DNA of 64,000 nt from Anastatus disparis. Lineage: Eukaryota > Arthropoda > Insecta > Hymenoptera > Eupelmidae. Both the position numbers and the translations under genes were made by a program. How positions within the stretch are numbered: the stretch's first letter is position 1; the number at the start of each line of letters is the position of its first letter. The stretch lies in assembly GCA_017163975.1 (NCBI GenBank), contig JAFFSR010000017.1, positions 434,001 through 498,000 of the forward strand, in the 5' to 3' direction. Under the pieces are notes generated by a model. That model saw only the letters and a program-made list of their open reading frames with translations. It was not told the origin of the DNA and did not search any database. Positions 53,235-64,000 of this stretch are shown piece by piece.

Positions 53235-54825
53235 TTTAAAAAAAAATATATATATATATATAATAATAAATTTCATAATTTAAAAAATATAAAATCAGCC
53301 CATAAATGTCGTTCTATTAAATAAGCATTATCATATATATAATCAAATACATATAAATATAGCTGATAATAATTATTTGTTAGTTATATAAAAACAATTA
53401 ATAAAAATTTTTAATTATGATTCGAAATAGATTACATATACATAATATTCAAATATAATAAAAATTATGCATATTTCATTGTGTTGTGTTACATAAAAGA
53501 ATGAATGACACTATGCGCGTGTGTCATTCACCTAAACGTGTAAATATCAAATGACATCGTAAGCATATTTGATCCAACAATAAAAAAAAAACAACACATG
53601 ATGGATACACATCTATAGTAAAGCGATTATAAATTTTATTTTATTTATTTTTCTGCGTGTCATTGATTTATATACTTTAGTAAGCACATATTTCATTTAG
53701 ATTTTTAGATATTATCCATCGAAATCTTAACCTTCTACGAATACATATAAAAAAGATAAGGTGGAAACTAAGATAATAAAAAATTCTTTTTTGTTAATTA
53801 TCCTTCAAGTTGCATTATTTAGCATATTATTGTTTAAGAAGTAATCTAACAAAAAAATGTAGAGTAATGTTATAATTTTATAAGAGATGACTCTTTTACG
53901 AAACTAGAATTTAAAAATTCGATACTTTAAGTTTATTAAGCGGTCATTTTTGCGTTCATTGTAAAACAATCCTTTTGTTTTATTTACTGAATCGTTTCCG
54001 ATTCAACTTTGTGTGGGAAGGGTGAATGACACTAATTATATGTCATTCATATATGTTCAAGTTTTATAAAGCATAGCATATTTCAGAAGTATATTTTTTA
54101 AAAATTAAACAAAAAAACAAAAGGATCGTTACAATTAAAATTATACAAATAATTTAAGTAAAAAGTTTATAATTTATCAGGTAACTTATCATTAAAAAAA
54201 TAATTATTTAAAAATATTTAATACACTTATTATTTTATTTTTTTGCAATATAAAAATTTTTACGATTCATCAAATTTGAAATGAATGATAATAAAAAAAT
54301 CTGAATTTAACATTAATATTACAATCTATGAAACTTGTAAATTTTGCTCTTTATATCATTATTAAACAGTGAAGGGTTAAGAAATTTAAAGAAAAAAAAA
54401 AAAAAAAAAAACAAACAAACAATTTATATTTATATATATGTAATGATTTATGTAACGAGTCAAAAGAAAATCTAAATTGCACATCTACATGTCATTCACC
54501 TATATTTTGTAAGACATATCGAATATTGTCATTTTCTCTTGCTGAATTGCATTAGCAATATGTTATTCACCTTTTGTAAAACACACCAAAATCATTGTAA
54601 AATACATTTTACTACTTATCATGATGGTTTATGTACAATCTTTGAGCCCCAAGGTGTACGAAATAAAACGTACCCTTGTGTATTAGTATTTATTTAAATA
54701 TAAAATATGTAAATTTATCAATTAAGCTTGTAATAATTATCTGTAAATTGTTCGATAACTGTTTTGTTTTCCCTTTTTCTTTCGATTGCCTATCCTTCCG
54801 ATATGCAATCTCTTGAGCCCCAAGG
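53235..54825 (+). other. Long 3' untranslated region of the LTR element
   Basis: Nearly 1.6 kb without a gene. GTGTCATTCA/GTCATTCACCT words recur (near 53520, 54045, 54490, 54560). A 19-20-bp segment ending TTGAGCCCCAAGGTGT occurs twice, near 54641 and directly before the 3' LTR at 54811; the second is where the polypurine tract should be, though it is only weakly purine-rich. A poly-A tract lies at 54391-54410. Confidence 0.6.
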
Positions 54826-55612
54826 TGTTACGTCACAACGTATCTTTTATATTACTTTTTAATTTACAATTTTTAAAATATCTTTTCATTAATATGACAT
54901 TGATGAACTAATTAAACGGTTATCGAACAATAAAAGAATGTGTTAACCTAAGCAGTAAAGAAAACTTTAAGTTGATATTAAGCAACAAAATTCGTTGTTT
55001 CAAAATTACTAAGTCATAAAACAAGCAAGATCCACTTATTTTATAATGAAATCATGTCAAGATAAATCTTATAAAAGCCAACTGCAATTAACGAGGGGGG
55101 GCACTACCCCAGGATCATCGTTGGTACCAAGTCGTAAATCCTGTAGTTCAAATTCAAATTCAAATTCAAATTCAAATTCTAATAAAGTTATTGTATTCAA
55201 TATTTAATTATTTTTACAAGTGTCAATAAATATCTTAAAAGTTTCTTATATTCGACTCGAGTCTTATTTTTAATCGTGCCTATATCTATTCTTTGTTTGT
55301 CTGTAACCAGCCTTCATCTACTTGAATCAATCAAGGTAAGAATATTCAATTTATATATTCTCTATTCAAGTACTCTAAATAAATATCCTGCAATATATTT
55401 CAATTTGTGAGAAACGATTTACTCAATTAAATATTGGTGGAGTTCAATTCACCACTAGATTATACATATATTTATCTTTCATAATTATAATTTAATAATA
55501 AATTCAATTATTTCAAATTAATTCAAATTCATATTTAAAAATCATACAAAAATATTCAACATAATAAAATCATACACTTTTATTTAGTCCTGGTGAAAGC
55601 CAGGACTTAACA
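54826..55612 (+). repeat. 3' LTR
   Basis: 787 bp, same length as the 5' LTR and identical except for about three substitutions I could find by eye (for example GCACTACC against GCATTACC). TATA box at 55070-55077. Confidence 0.95.
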
Positions 55613-58600
55613 ATCAACTAAAATAGCAGACTAATTTATTTTAAGTTTTAGATTGCCTGAATGTGCATATTTTTGTAAATTATTGTTAGGTTCTTGTGTT
55701 ATGTAATCATTGTCTTTATTTTTTAATTCGAACAGTTAATACCGTAAAGAACGGGATTTTTATAAGGGCATGATATCTTTTATATAATCAGAAACTACAT
55801 CTTCTACGGTAACACTAACAAATATAAACTACAGAGCTGTCCCACACAGCATGAAATGTTTTGAAATATTTCGAAAATATTTCAAACGTTTTATACTGTG
55901 TGGGCTTACCTGCTTGCTTGTACCCCAACACAAGCTGGGTTCGCTGATGTATCTTTGAAATAGTAAAATCTTTTAGTAATATTAGATTACTATTTTGATG
56001 TTTATTACTTTTAAATCATGCTGTAGCACAACATGTAACATTTCTGCTGGCTAGGCGCATTATTTAGCGATATTTTGGTGGTGCTCGACAAAACATCGCA
56101 CTGAACAATATAAACAATCTCAGTAAGAAGCTCTTAGAATCCATCGATATGTTTTTGAGGTTATTTCAAAGAAATCATACAAAGAATTGTCTCGAATACG
56201 TCAGAAAAACTATAGTTGGGGTCATTTTTAGTCACTATATGCATTTTTGAGGTTAATTTCATATCTTTTGGCCAAAAATTGTACTAAATAAGATTAAAAA
56301 TCAGTACCAAGCTATTGGTCAGTGAATAAATTTTTAAGGTTACTTTGTAGATGACGTGGTGAAATTATAGTTTAAGATGGTAATAAAAAGATTACAGGAG
56401 TCTTTTTGGTCGTAAAACGATTTTTTTTAAGCCTATTCTCGTATTTTATGGATGTATATGATATAAATCCGACTGAATATCGATATTTATGAAATTTTTT
56501 TGGTCGCTGAACGTGTATTTTGTGTTATGTTTATGATCAGAATGCAATAGAGCCTCTAAAATGCTATGAATCCACATGAAATGAATCATTCAATGCTGCT
56601 GCAGAGATAATGTAGATGGAGCACTCCATCATATAACGGCACGAATACGGCACGGCACGGAACAGCACGACCCCTTGAAAAGTTTCGTCATCTGGATTAT
56701 CCCTAAGACGGGCAGGACAGGAGTGTCTTGAAAGAGCCACCGAAATTATTATTAAATAATTATTTTTAAAATTAAAAAATGAATTCAACTGAATTACAAA
56801 GGAAAATAATAAATAACAAATAGAAAGCAAATAAAAAATTGGTAATTTAAAAATAAACAATTTTTTTAATAATTTAATCATGTTTCAAGTTTAATAAAGA
56901 TAATATTTTTTTCGTTATAAACTAAAATAGCAGACTAATTTATTTTAAGTTTTAGATTGCCCAAATGTGCATATTTTTGTAAATTAATGTTACGATCTTG
57001 TGTTATGTAATCATTGTCTTTATTTTTTAATTCAAACAGTTAATACCGTAAAGAACGGGATTTTTATAAGGGCATGATTTCTTTTATATAATCAGAAACT
57101 ACATCTTCTACGGTAACACTAACAAATATAAACTACAGAGCTGTCCCACACAGCATGAAATGTTTTGAAATATTCCGAAAATATTTCAAACGTTTTATAC
57201 TGTGTGGGGCTTACCTGCTTGCTTGTACCCCAACACAAGCTGGGTTCGCTGATGTATCTTTGAAATAGTAAAATCTTTTAGTAATATTAGATTACTATTT
57301 TGATGTTTATTACTTTTAAATCATGCTGTAGCACAACATGTAACATTTCTGCTGGCTAGGCGCATTATTTAGCGATATTTTGGTAGTGCTCGACAAAACA
57401 TCGCACTGAACAATATAAACAATCTCAGTAAGAAGCTCCTAGAATCCATCGATATGTTTTTGAGGTTATTTCAAAGAAATCATACAAAGAATTGTCTCGA
57501 ATACGTCAGAAAAATGATAGTTGGGGTCATTTTTAGTCGCTATTCGCATTTTTGAGGTTAATTTCATATCTTTTGGCCAAAAATTGTACTAAATAAGATT
57601 AAAAATCAGTACTAAGAAAGCTATTGGTCAGTGAATAAATTTTTAAGGTTACTTTGTAGATGACGTGGTGAAATTATAGTTTAAGATGGTAATAAAAAGA
57701 TTACAGGAGTCTTTTTGGTCGTAAAACGATTTTTTTTAAGCCTATTCTCGTATTTTATGGATGTATATGATATAAATCCGACTGAATATCGATATTTATG
57801 AAATTTTTTTGGACGCTGAGCGTGTATTTTGTGTTATTTCCATGATCAGAATGCAATAGAGCCTCTAAAATGCTATGAATCCACATGAAATGAATCATTC
57901 AATGCTGCTGCAGAGATAATGTAGATGGAGCACTCCATCATATAACGGCACAAATACGGCACGGCACGGAACAGCACGACCCCTTGAAAAGTTTCGTCAT
58001 CTGGATTCTCCCTAAGACGGGCAGGACAGGAGTGTCTTGAAAGAGCCACCGAAATTATTATTAAATAATTATTTTTAAAATTAAAAACTGAATTTAACTA
58101 AATTACAAAGGAAAATAATAAATAACAAATATAAAGCAAATGGAAAATTGGTAATTTAAAAATAAACAATTTTTTTAATAATTTAATTATGTTTTAAGTT
58201 TAATAAAGATAATATTTTTTTCATTATCAACTAAAATAGCAGACTAATTTATTTTAAGTTTTAGATTGCCTAACTGTGCATATTTTTGTAAATTATTGTT
58301 ACGTTCTTGTGTTATGTAATCATTGTCTTTATTTTTTAATTTGAACAGTTAGTACCGTAAAGAACGGGATTTTTATAAGGGCATGATTTCTTTTATATAA
58401 TCAGAAACTACATCTTCTACGGTAACACTAACAAATATAAACTACAGAGCTGTCCCACACAGCACGAAATGTTTTGAAATATTTCGAAAATATTTTAAAC
58501 GTTTTATACTGTGTGGGCTTACCTGCTTGCTTGTACCCCAACACAAGCTGGGTTCGCTGATGTATCTTTGAAATAGTAAAATCTTTTAGTAATATTAGAT

Positions 58601-61600
58601 TACTATTCTGATGTTTATTACTTTTAAATCATGCTGCAGCACAACATGTAACATTTCTGCTGGCTAGGCGCATTATTTAGCGATATTTTGGTGGTGCTCG
58701 ACAAAACATCGCACTGAACAATATAAACAATCTCAGTAAGAAGCTCTTAGAATCCATCGATATGTTTTTGAGGTTATTTCAAAGAAATCATACAAAGAAT
58801 TGTCTCGAATACGTCAGAAAAATGATAGTTGGGGTCATTTTTAGTCGCTATATGCATTTTTGAGGTTAATTTCATATCTTTTGTCCAAAAATTGTACTAA
58901 ATAAGATTAAAAATCAGTACCAAGAAAGCTATTGGTCAGTGAATAAATTTTTAAGGTTACTTTGTAGATGACGTGGTGAAATTATAGTTTAAGATGGTAA
59001 TAAAAAGATTACAGGACTCTTTTTGGTCGTAAAACGATTTTTTTTAAGCTTATTCTCGTATTTTATGGATGTATATGATATAAATCCGACTGAATATCGA
59101 TATTTATGAAATTTTTTTGGTCGCTGAACGTGTATTTTGTGTTATGTTTATGATCAGAATGCAATAGAGCCTCTAAAATGCTATGAATCCACATGAAATG
59201 AATCATTCAATGCTGCTGCAGAGATAATGTAGATGGAGCACTCCATCATATAACGGCACGAATACGGCACGGCACGGAACAGCACGACCCCTTGAAAAGT
59301 TCCGTCATCTGGATTCTCCCTAAGACCGGCTGGACAGGAGTGTCTTGAACGAGCCACCGAAATTATTATTAAATAATTATTTTTAAAATTAAAAAATGAA
59401 TTCAACTGAATTACAAAGGAAAATAATAAATAACAAATAGAAAGCGAATAAAAAATTGGTAATTTAAAAATAAACAATTTTTTTAATAATTTAATCATGT
59501 TTCAAGTTTAATAAAGATAATATTTTTTTCGTTATCAACTAAAATAGCAGACTAATTTATTTTAAGTTTTAGATTGCCCAAATGTGCATATTTTTGTAAA
59601 TTAATGTTACGATCTTGTGTTATGTAATCATTGTCTTTATTTTTTAATTCGAACAGTTAATACCGTAAAGAACGGGATTTTTATAAGGGCATGATTTCTT
59701 TTATATAATCAGAAACTACATCTTCTACGGTAACACTAACAAATATAAACTACAGAGCTGTCCCACACAGCATGAAATGTTTTGAAATATTCCGAAAATA
59801 TTTTAAACGTTTTATACTGTGTGGGGCTTACCTGCTTGCTTGTACCCCAACACAAGCTGGGTTCGCTGATGTATCTTTGAAATAGTAAAATCTTTTAGTA
59901 ATATTAGATTACTATTTTGATGTTTATTACTTTTAAATCATGCTGTAGCACAACATGTAACATTTCTGCTGGCTAGGCGCATTATTTAGCGATATTTTGG
60001 TAGTGCTCGACAAAACATCGCACTGAACAATATAAACAATCTCAGTAAGAAGCTCTTAGAATCCATCGATATCTTTTTGAGGTTATTTCAAAGAAATCAT
60101 ACAAAGAATTGTCTCGAATACGTCAGAAAAATGATAGTTGGGGTCATTTTTAGTCACTATTCGCATTTTTGAGGTTAATTTCATATCTTTTGGCCAAAAA
60201 TTGTACTAAATAAGATTAAAAATCAGTACTAAGAAAGCTATTGGTCAGTGAATAAATTTTTAAGGTTACTTTGTAGATGACGTGGTGAAATTATAGTTTA
60301 AGATGGTAATAAAAAGATTACAGGAGTCTTTTTGGTCGTAAAACGATTTTTTTTAAGCCTATCCTCGTATTTTATGGATGTATATGATATAAATCCAAAT
60401 GAATATCGATATTTATGAAATTTTTTTGGACGCTGAGCGTGTATTTTGTGTTATTTTTATGATCAGAATGCAATAGAGCCTCTAAAATGCTATGAATCCA
60501 CATAAAATGAATCATTCAATGCTGCTGCAGAGATAATGTAGATGGAGCACTCCATCATATAACGGCACGAATACGGCACGGCACGGAACAGCACGACCCC
60601 TTGAAAAGTTTCGTCATCTGGATTCTCCCTAAGACGGGCAGGACAGGAGTGTCTTGAAAGAGCCACCGAAATTATTATTAAATAATTATTTTTAAAATTA
60701 AAAAATGAATTCAACTGAATTACAAAGGAAAATAATAAATAACAAATAGAAAGCAAATAAAAAATTGGTAATTTAAAAATAAACAATTTTTTTAATAATT
60801 TAATCATGTTTCAAGTTTAATAAAGATAATATTTTTTTCGTTATCAACTAAAATAGCAGACTAATTTATTTTAAGTTTTAGATTGCCCAAATGTGCATAT
60901 TTTTGTAAATTAATGTTACGATCTTGTGTTATGTAATCATTGTCTTTATTTTTTAATTCGAACAGTTAATACCGTAAAGAACGGGATTTTTATAAGGGCA
61001 TGATTTCTTTTATATAATCAGAAACTACATCTTCTACGGTAACACTAACAAATATAAACTACAGAGCTGTCCCACACAGCATGAAATGTTTTGAAATATT
61101 CCGAAAATATTTTAAACGTTTTATACTGTGTGGGGCTTACCTGCTTGCTTGTACCCCAACACAAGCTGGGTTCGCTGATGTATCTTTGAAATAGTAAAAT
61201 CTTTTAGTAATATTAGATTACTATTTTGATGTTTATTACTTTTAAATCATGCTGTAGCACAACATGTAACATTTCTGCTGGCTAGGCGCATTATTTAGCG
61301 ATATTTTGGTAGTGCTCGACAAAACATCGCACTGAACAATATAAACAATCTCAGTAAGAAGCTCTTAGAATCCATCGATATGTTTTTGAGGTTATTTCAA
61401 AGAAATCATACAAAGAATTGTCTCGAATACGTCAGAAAAATGATAGTTGGGGTCATTTTTAGTCGCTATTCGCATTTTTGAGGTTAATTTCATATCTTTT
61501 GGCCAAAAATTGTACTAAATAAGATTAAAAATCAGTACTAAGAAAGCTATTGGTCAGTGAATAAATTTTTAAGGTTACTTTGTAGATGACGTGGTGAAAT

Positions 61601-62830
61601 TATAGTTTAAGATGGTAATAAAAAGATTACAGGAGTCTTTTTGGTCGTAAAACGATTTTTTTTAAGCCTATTCTCGTATTTTATGGATGTATATGATATA
61701 AATCCGACTGAATATCGATATTTATGAAATTTTTTTGGACGCTGAGCGTGTATTTTGTGTTATTTTTATGATCAGAATGCAATAGAGCCTCTAAAATGCT
61801 ATGAATCCACATGAAATGAATCATTCAATGCTGCTGCAGAGATAATGTAGATGGAGCACTCCATCATATAACGGCACAAATACGGCACGGCACGGAACAG
61901 CACGACCCCTTGAAAAGTTTCGTCATCTGGATTCTCCCTAAGACGGGCAGGACAGGAGTGTCTTGAAAGAGCCACCGAAATTATTATTAAATAATTATTT
62001 TTAAAATTAAAAACTGAATTTAACTGAATTACAAAGGAAAATAATAAATAACAAATAGAAAGCGAATGGAAAATTGGTAATTTAAAAATAAACAATTTTT
62101 TTAATAATTTAATCATGTTTCAAGTTTAATAAAGATAATATTTTTTTCATTATCAACTAAAATAGCAGACTAATTTATTTTAAGTTTTAGATTGCCTAAC
62201 TGTGCATATTTTTGTAAATTATTGTTACGTTCTTGTGTTATGTAATCATTGTCTTTATTTTTTAATTTGAACAGTTAGTACCGTAAAGAACGGGATTTTT
62301 ATAAGGGCATGATTTCTTTTATATAATCAGAAACTACATCTTCTACGGTAACACTAACAAATATAAACTACAGAGCTGTCCCACACAGCATGAAATGTTT
62401 TGAAATATTTCGAAAATATTTCAAACGTTTTATACTGTGTGGGGCTTACCTGCTTGCTTGTACCCCAACACAAGCTCGGTTCGCTAATGTATCTTTGAAA
62501 TAGTAAAATATTTTAGTAATATTACATGACTATTTTGATGTTAATTACTTTTAAATCATGCTGTAGCACAACATGAAATATTTCTGCTGGCTAGGCGCAA
62601 TTATTTGGCGATATTTTGGTGGTGCTTGACAAAACATCGCACTGAACAATATAAACAATCTCAGTAAGAAGCTCTATTTGTTAGTGAATAAATTTTTAAG
62701 GTTACTTTGTAGATGACTTGGTGAAATTATAGTTTAAGATGGTAATAAAAAGATTACAGGAGTCTTTTTGGTCGAAAAACGATTTTTTTTAAGCTTATTC
62801 TCGTATTTTATGGATACATATGATATAAAT

Positions 62831-63252
62831 TAGTGATGAGATTATTTTTGGATTTTTTGACTATTTAAATTATTAGAGTAAACGGATAATGCTATCCGTG
62901 ATGGAATAATCGGGATAGTCAAAAAATATTCGAATAATCAAAAAGTATTCGGATAATAGAAAAATATTCGGATAATAATTTTAATCGAATAATTCAATTG
63001 TGTGTGTGCTAGTGCGTGCGTGCGCGTGTGCGGTTGTGTGGGTGTGTGAGCGTGTGGATATGTGGATGTGTGTACCGTTAATTCTTTGAAGTTTAAATAA
63101 TTAGACTCGATTATTTATCATTTGAATAGTGATTATTTGAATACTGATTATTCGAATGAAAAATCCGAATAGTCACTATCCGGATTACGGATACTTTTCG
63201 AATAAAAGAATTCATTGTTCAAATAATTTTTATCTGGATAGTCCCACCCCTA
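62831..63252. mobile_element. hAT-type MITE, 422 bp
   Basis: Begins TAGTGATGAGATTA and ends GTCCCACCCCTA, flanked by the 8-bp duplication ATATAAAT (62823-62830 and 63253-63260). The 8-bp duplication and the TAG-GGTGGGA-like terminus are typical of hAT elements. The interior has ATTCGAATA-type inverted words and a GT-rich stretch at 63000-63080. It is non-coding and sits in the last satellite unit. Confidence 0.88.
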
Positions 63253-63370
63253 ATATAAATCCGACTGAATATTGATGTTTAGGAGATTCTTTTGGTCGCT
63301 GAACGCGTATTTGGTGATGTTTTCATGATCAGAATGCAATAGAGTCTCAAAAATGCTATAAATCTATAAA

Positions 63371-63827
63371 ATTTTCAGTTTTTTGATATTTTAGGTACTT
63401 TCCACTATTCCTGCAAAAATCTGCAGAAGATATGAATGATAGATTTTATGAAAAGTAAAGTTTCTAAAAGTAAAAAAAAAGTATGCATTTATACCGTTTA
63501 TGTACAGGCCATTTTGAAATTTATAAATTAATTTTTAGGTTATGTTTGTGACTCGTAAGGTATTATATAGTTACTTAATATATGCGTTTTATCGTTCTCT
63601 TTTACCTCGATTTCGAATTCAGAAAATCCATAAAGAATTCACCTAATTATAGCAAAAAAAATCAAAAAACACGTTTTTTGAGGTTATGAAGCCAATTTTG
63701 ACCATAGGGATCTAAAACTTTCAGGATTTTAGTTTTTTGACAAGACAAAAAAATAAGCAAAGCTTCAGGGAAATCTGAGTTAAGGCCATTTTTACATGCT
63801 TAATCGGCCATACTCTTTGATAAAGCT
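63371..63827. other. Spacer after the satellite array, nothing seen
   Basis: Homology to the 1.3-kb unit fades near 63370. The remaining sequence is AT-rich without a gene that I can support. Confidence 0.4.
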
Positions 63828-63960
63828 GGAGATAATAGTAAAATAAAGTTTCTGAAACCAGCTATTTGGAAAAAACCATTAGGTAAAAGTGACTGCTACA
63901 CTTGCATGACAAATGTAACTGGAGTAAATAAAGTTCGGTCCAAATAAAATATTGTATGCG
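63828..63960 (+). pseudogene. Fragment of the uncharacterised CYTC gene family, at window end
   Basis: Reads DNSKIKFLKPAIWKKPLGKS followed by CYTCMTNVTGVNKVR and then TAA, closely matching the start of the minus-strand fragment at 36719. Beyond the stop the similarity seems to continue in another frame toward the window edge. It is a second degraded copy in the opposite orientation. Confidence 0.5.
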
Positions 63961-64000
63961 ACAGTTTCTAGTGTCGTTCGACCACAGAAGCGAATAGTCG

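Larger units (their letters stand above)
42764..55612 (+). mobile_element. Ty3/Gypsy-like LTR retrotransposon with envelope gene, 12,849 bp
   Basis: It is bounded by two 787-bp LTRs starting TGTTACG and ending TTAACA, with target duplication ATCA (42760-42763 and 55613-55616). The interior encodes Gag with zinc knuckles, protease, reverse transcriptase, RNase H, integrase (in this order, typical of Ty3/Gypsy) and an envelope-like glycoprotein. I noticed about three differences between the LTRs, so the insertion is recent. Gag and Env are open, and pol is interrupted late by frameshifts in A runs and one TAA. The organisation equals that of insect endogenous retroviruses, but the Env type and the multi-knuckle Gag differ from classical errantiviruses. 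Confidence 0.95.
42299..63370 (+). repeat. Tandem array of a ~1,309-bp repeat unit, about six copies
   Basis: The marker ACTAAAATAG of the unit occurs at 55617, 56921, 58230, 59538, 60847 and 62156, giving periods of 1304, 1309, 1308, 1309 and 1309. Part of an earlier unit lies at 42303-42763 on the other side of the LTR element. Each unit contains a ~64-bp hairpin (CCCACACAGCA ... CTGTGTGGG), a GC-richer patch with CGGCACGGCACGGAACAGC and a minus-strand 105-codon frame that is open in four or five copies. The last unit has a ~180-bp deletion near 62672 and is split by a hAT MITE. The copies are very similar to each other, so the array is young or homogenised. Confidence 0.9.

Overview
The window is AT-rich eukaryotic DNA built almost entirely from mobile elements. 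Spliced genes, Polinton genes, a 5S-derived sequence, LINE 3' ends and a Ty3/Gypsy element with an env gene together suggest an arthropod, most likely an insect. The species cannot be named from the sequence.

1-14.3 kb is a decayed Polinton/Maverick (a virus-like transposon), with every recognisable gene on the minus strand: protein-primed DNA polymerase B, packaging ATPase, two small conserved proteins, retroviral-type integrase with chromodomain, single jelly-roll minor capsid protein, a small basic protein, major capsid protein, adenain-like protease and two accessory proteins. Many are broken by in-frame stops, and the major capsid gene carries a 1,440-bp non-autonomous DNA transposon with a GTAT target duplication. 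The left end lies outside the window and the right end is not resolved. 14.5-16 kb holds a spliced gene for an acidic protein, possibly an accessory gene of the same element.

16.7-27.6 kb is a 10.9-kb DNA transposon with terminal inverted repeats of 2-3 kb and a multi-exon transposase gene. It sits in a (TA)n tract of a duplicated ~530-bp segment and has itself collected palindromic elements flanked by AG, TA or TTAA duplications. 28-31.3 kb holds small unrecognised coding segments and a G-rich block. 31.7-33.3 kb is a chain of TTAA-flanked inverted-repeat elements, followed by a 5S rRNA-derived sequence near 34 kb, two 5'-truncated LINE ends (35.3-36.1 and 38.6-39.4 kb) and fragments of an uncharacterised gene family.

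37.4-63.4 kb is dominated by a ~1.3-kb repeat: one inverted copy at 37.4-38.6 kb and about six direct copies from 42.3 kb onward. Three elements have inserted into the direct copies, each leaving an exact target duplication: a 1,749-bp foldback element (ATAT), a 12,849-bp LTR retrotransposon (ATCA) and a 422-bp hAT-type MITE (ATATAAAT). The LTR element is young: its two 787-bp LTRs differ at only about three sites. It has a Gag with ten zinc knuckles, a canonical -1 frameshift signal between gag and pol, an integrase interrupted mainly by A-run frameshifts, and an intact 678-residue envelope-like glycoprotein that looks more like chuvirus (Jingchuvirales) glycoproteins than the baculovirus-F-like Env of classical errantiviruses.

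The most interesting items are the env/frameshift/zinc-knuckle combination of the LTR element, the repeated palindromic motif in its leader, the shared CG termini and TAT-ending 4-bp duplications of three DNA transposons, and the nonsense-dominated decay of the Polinton.
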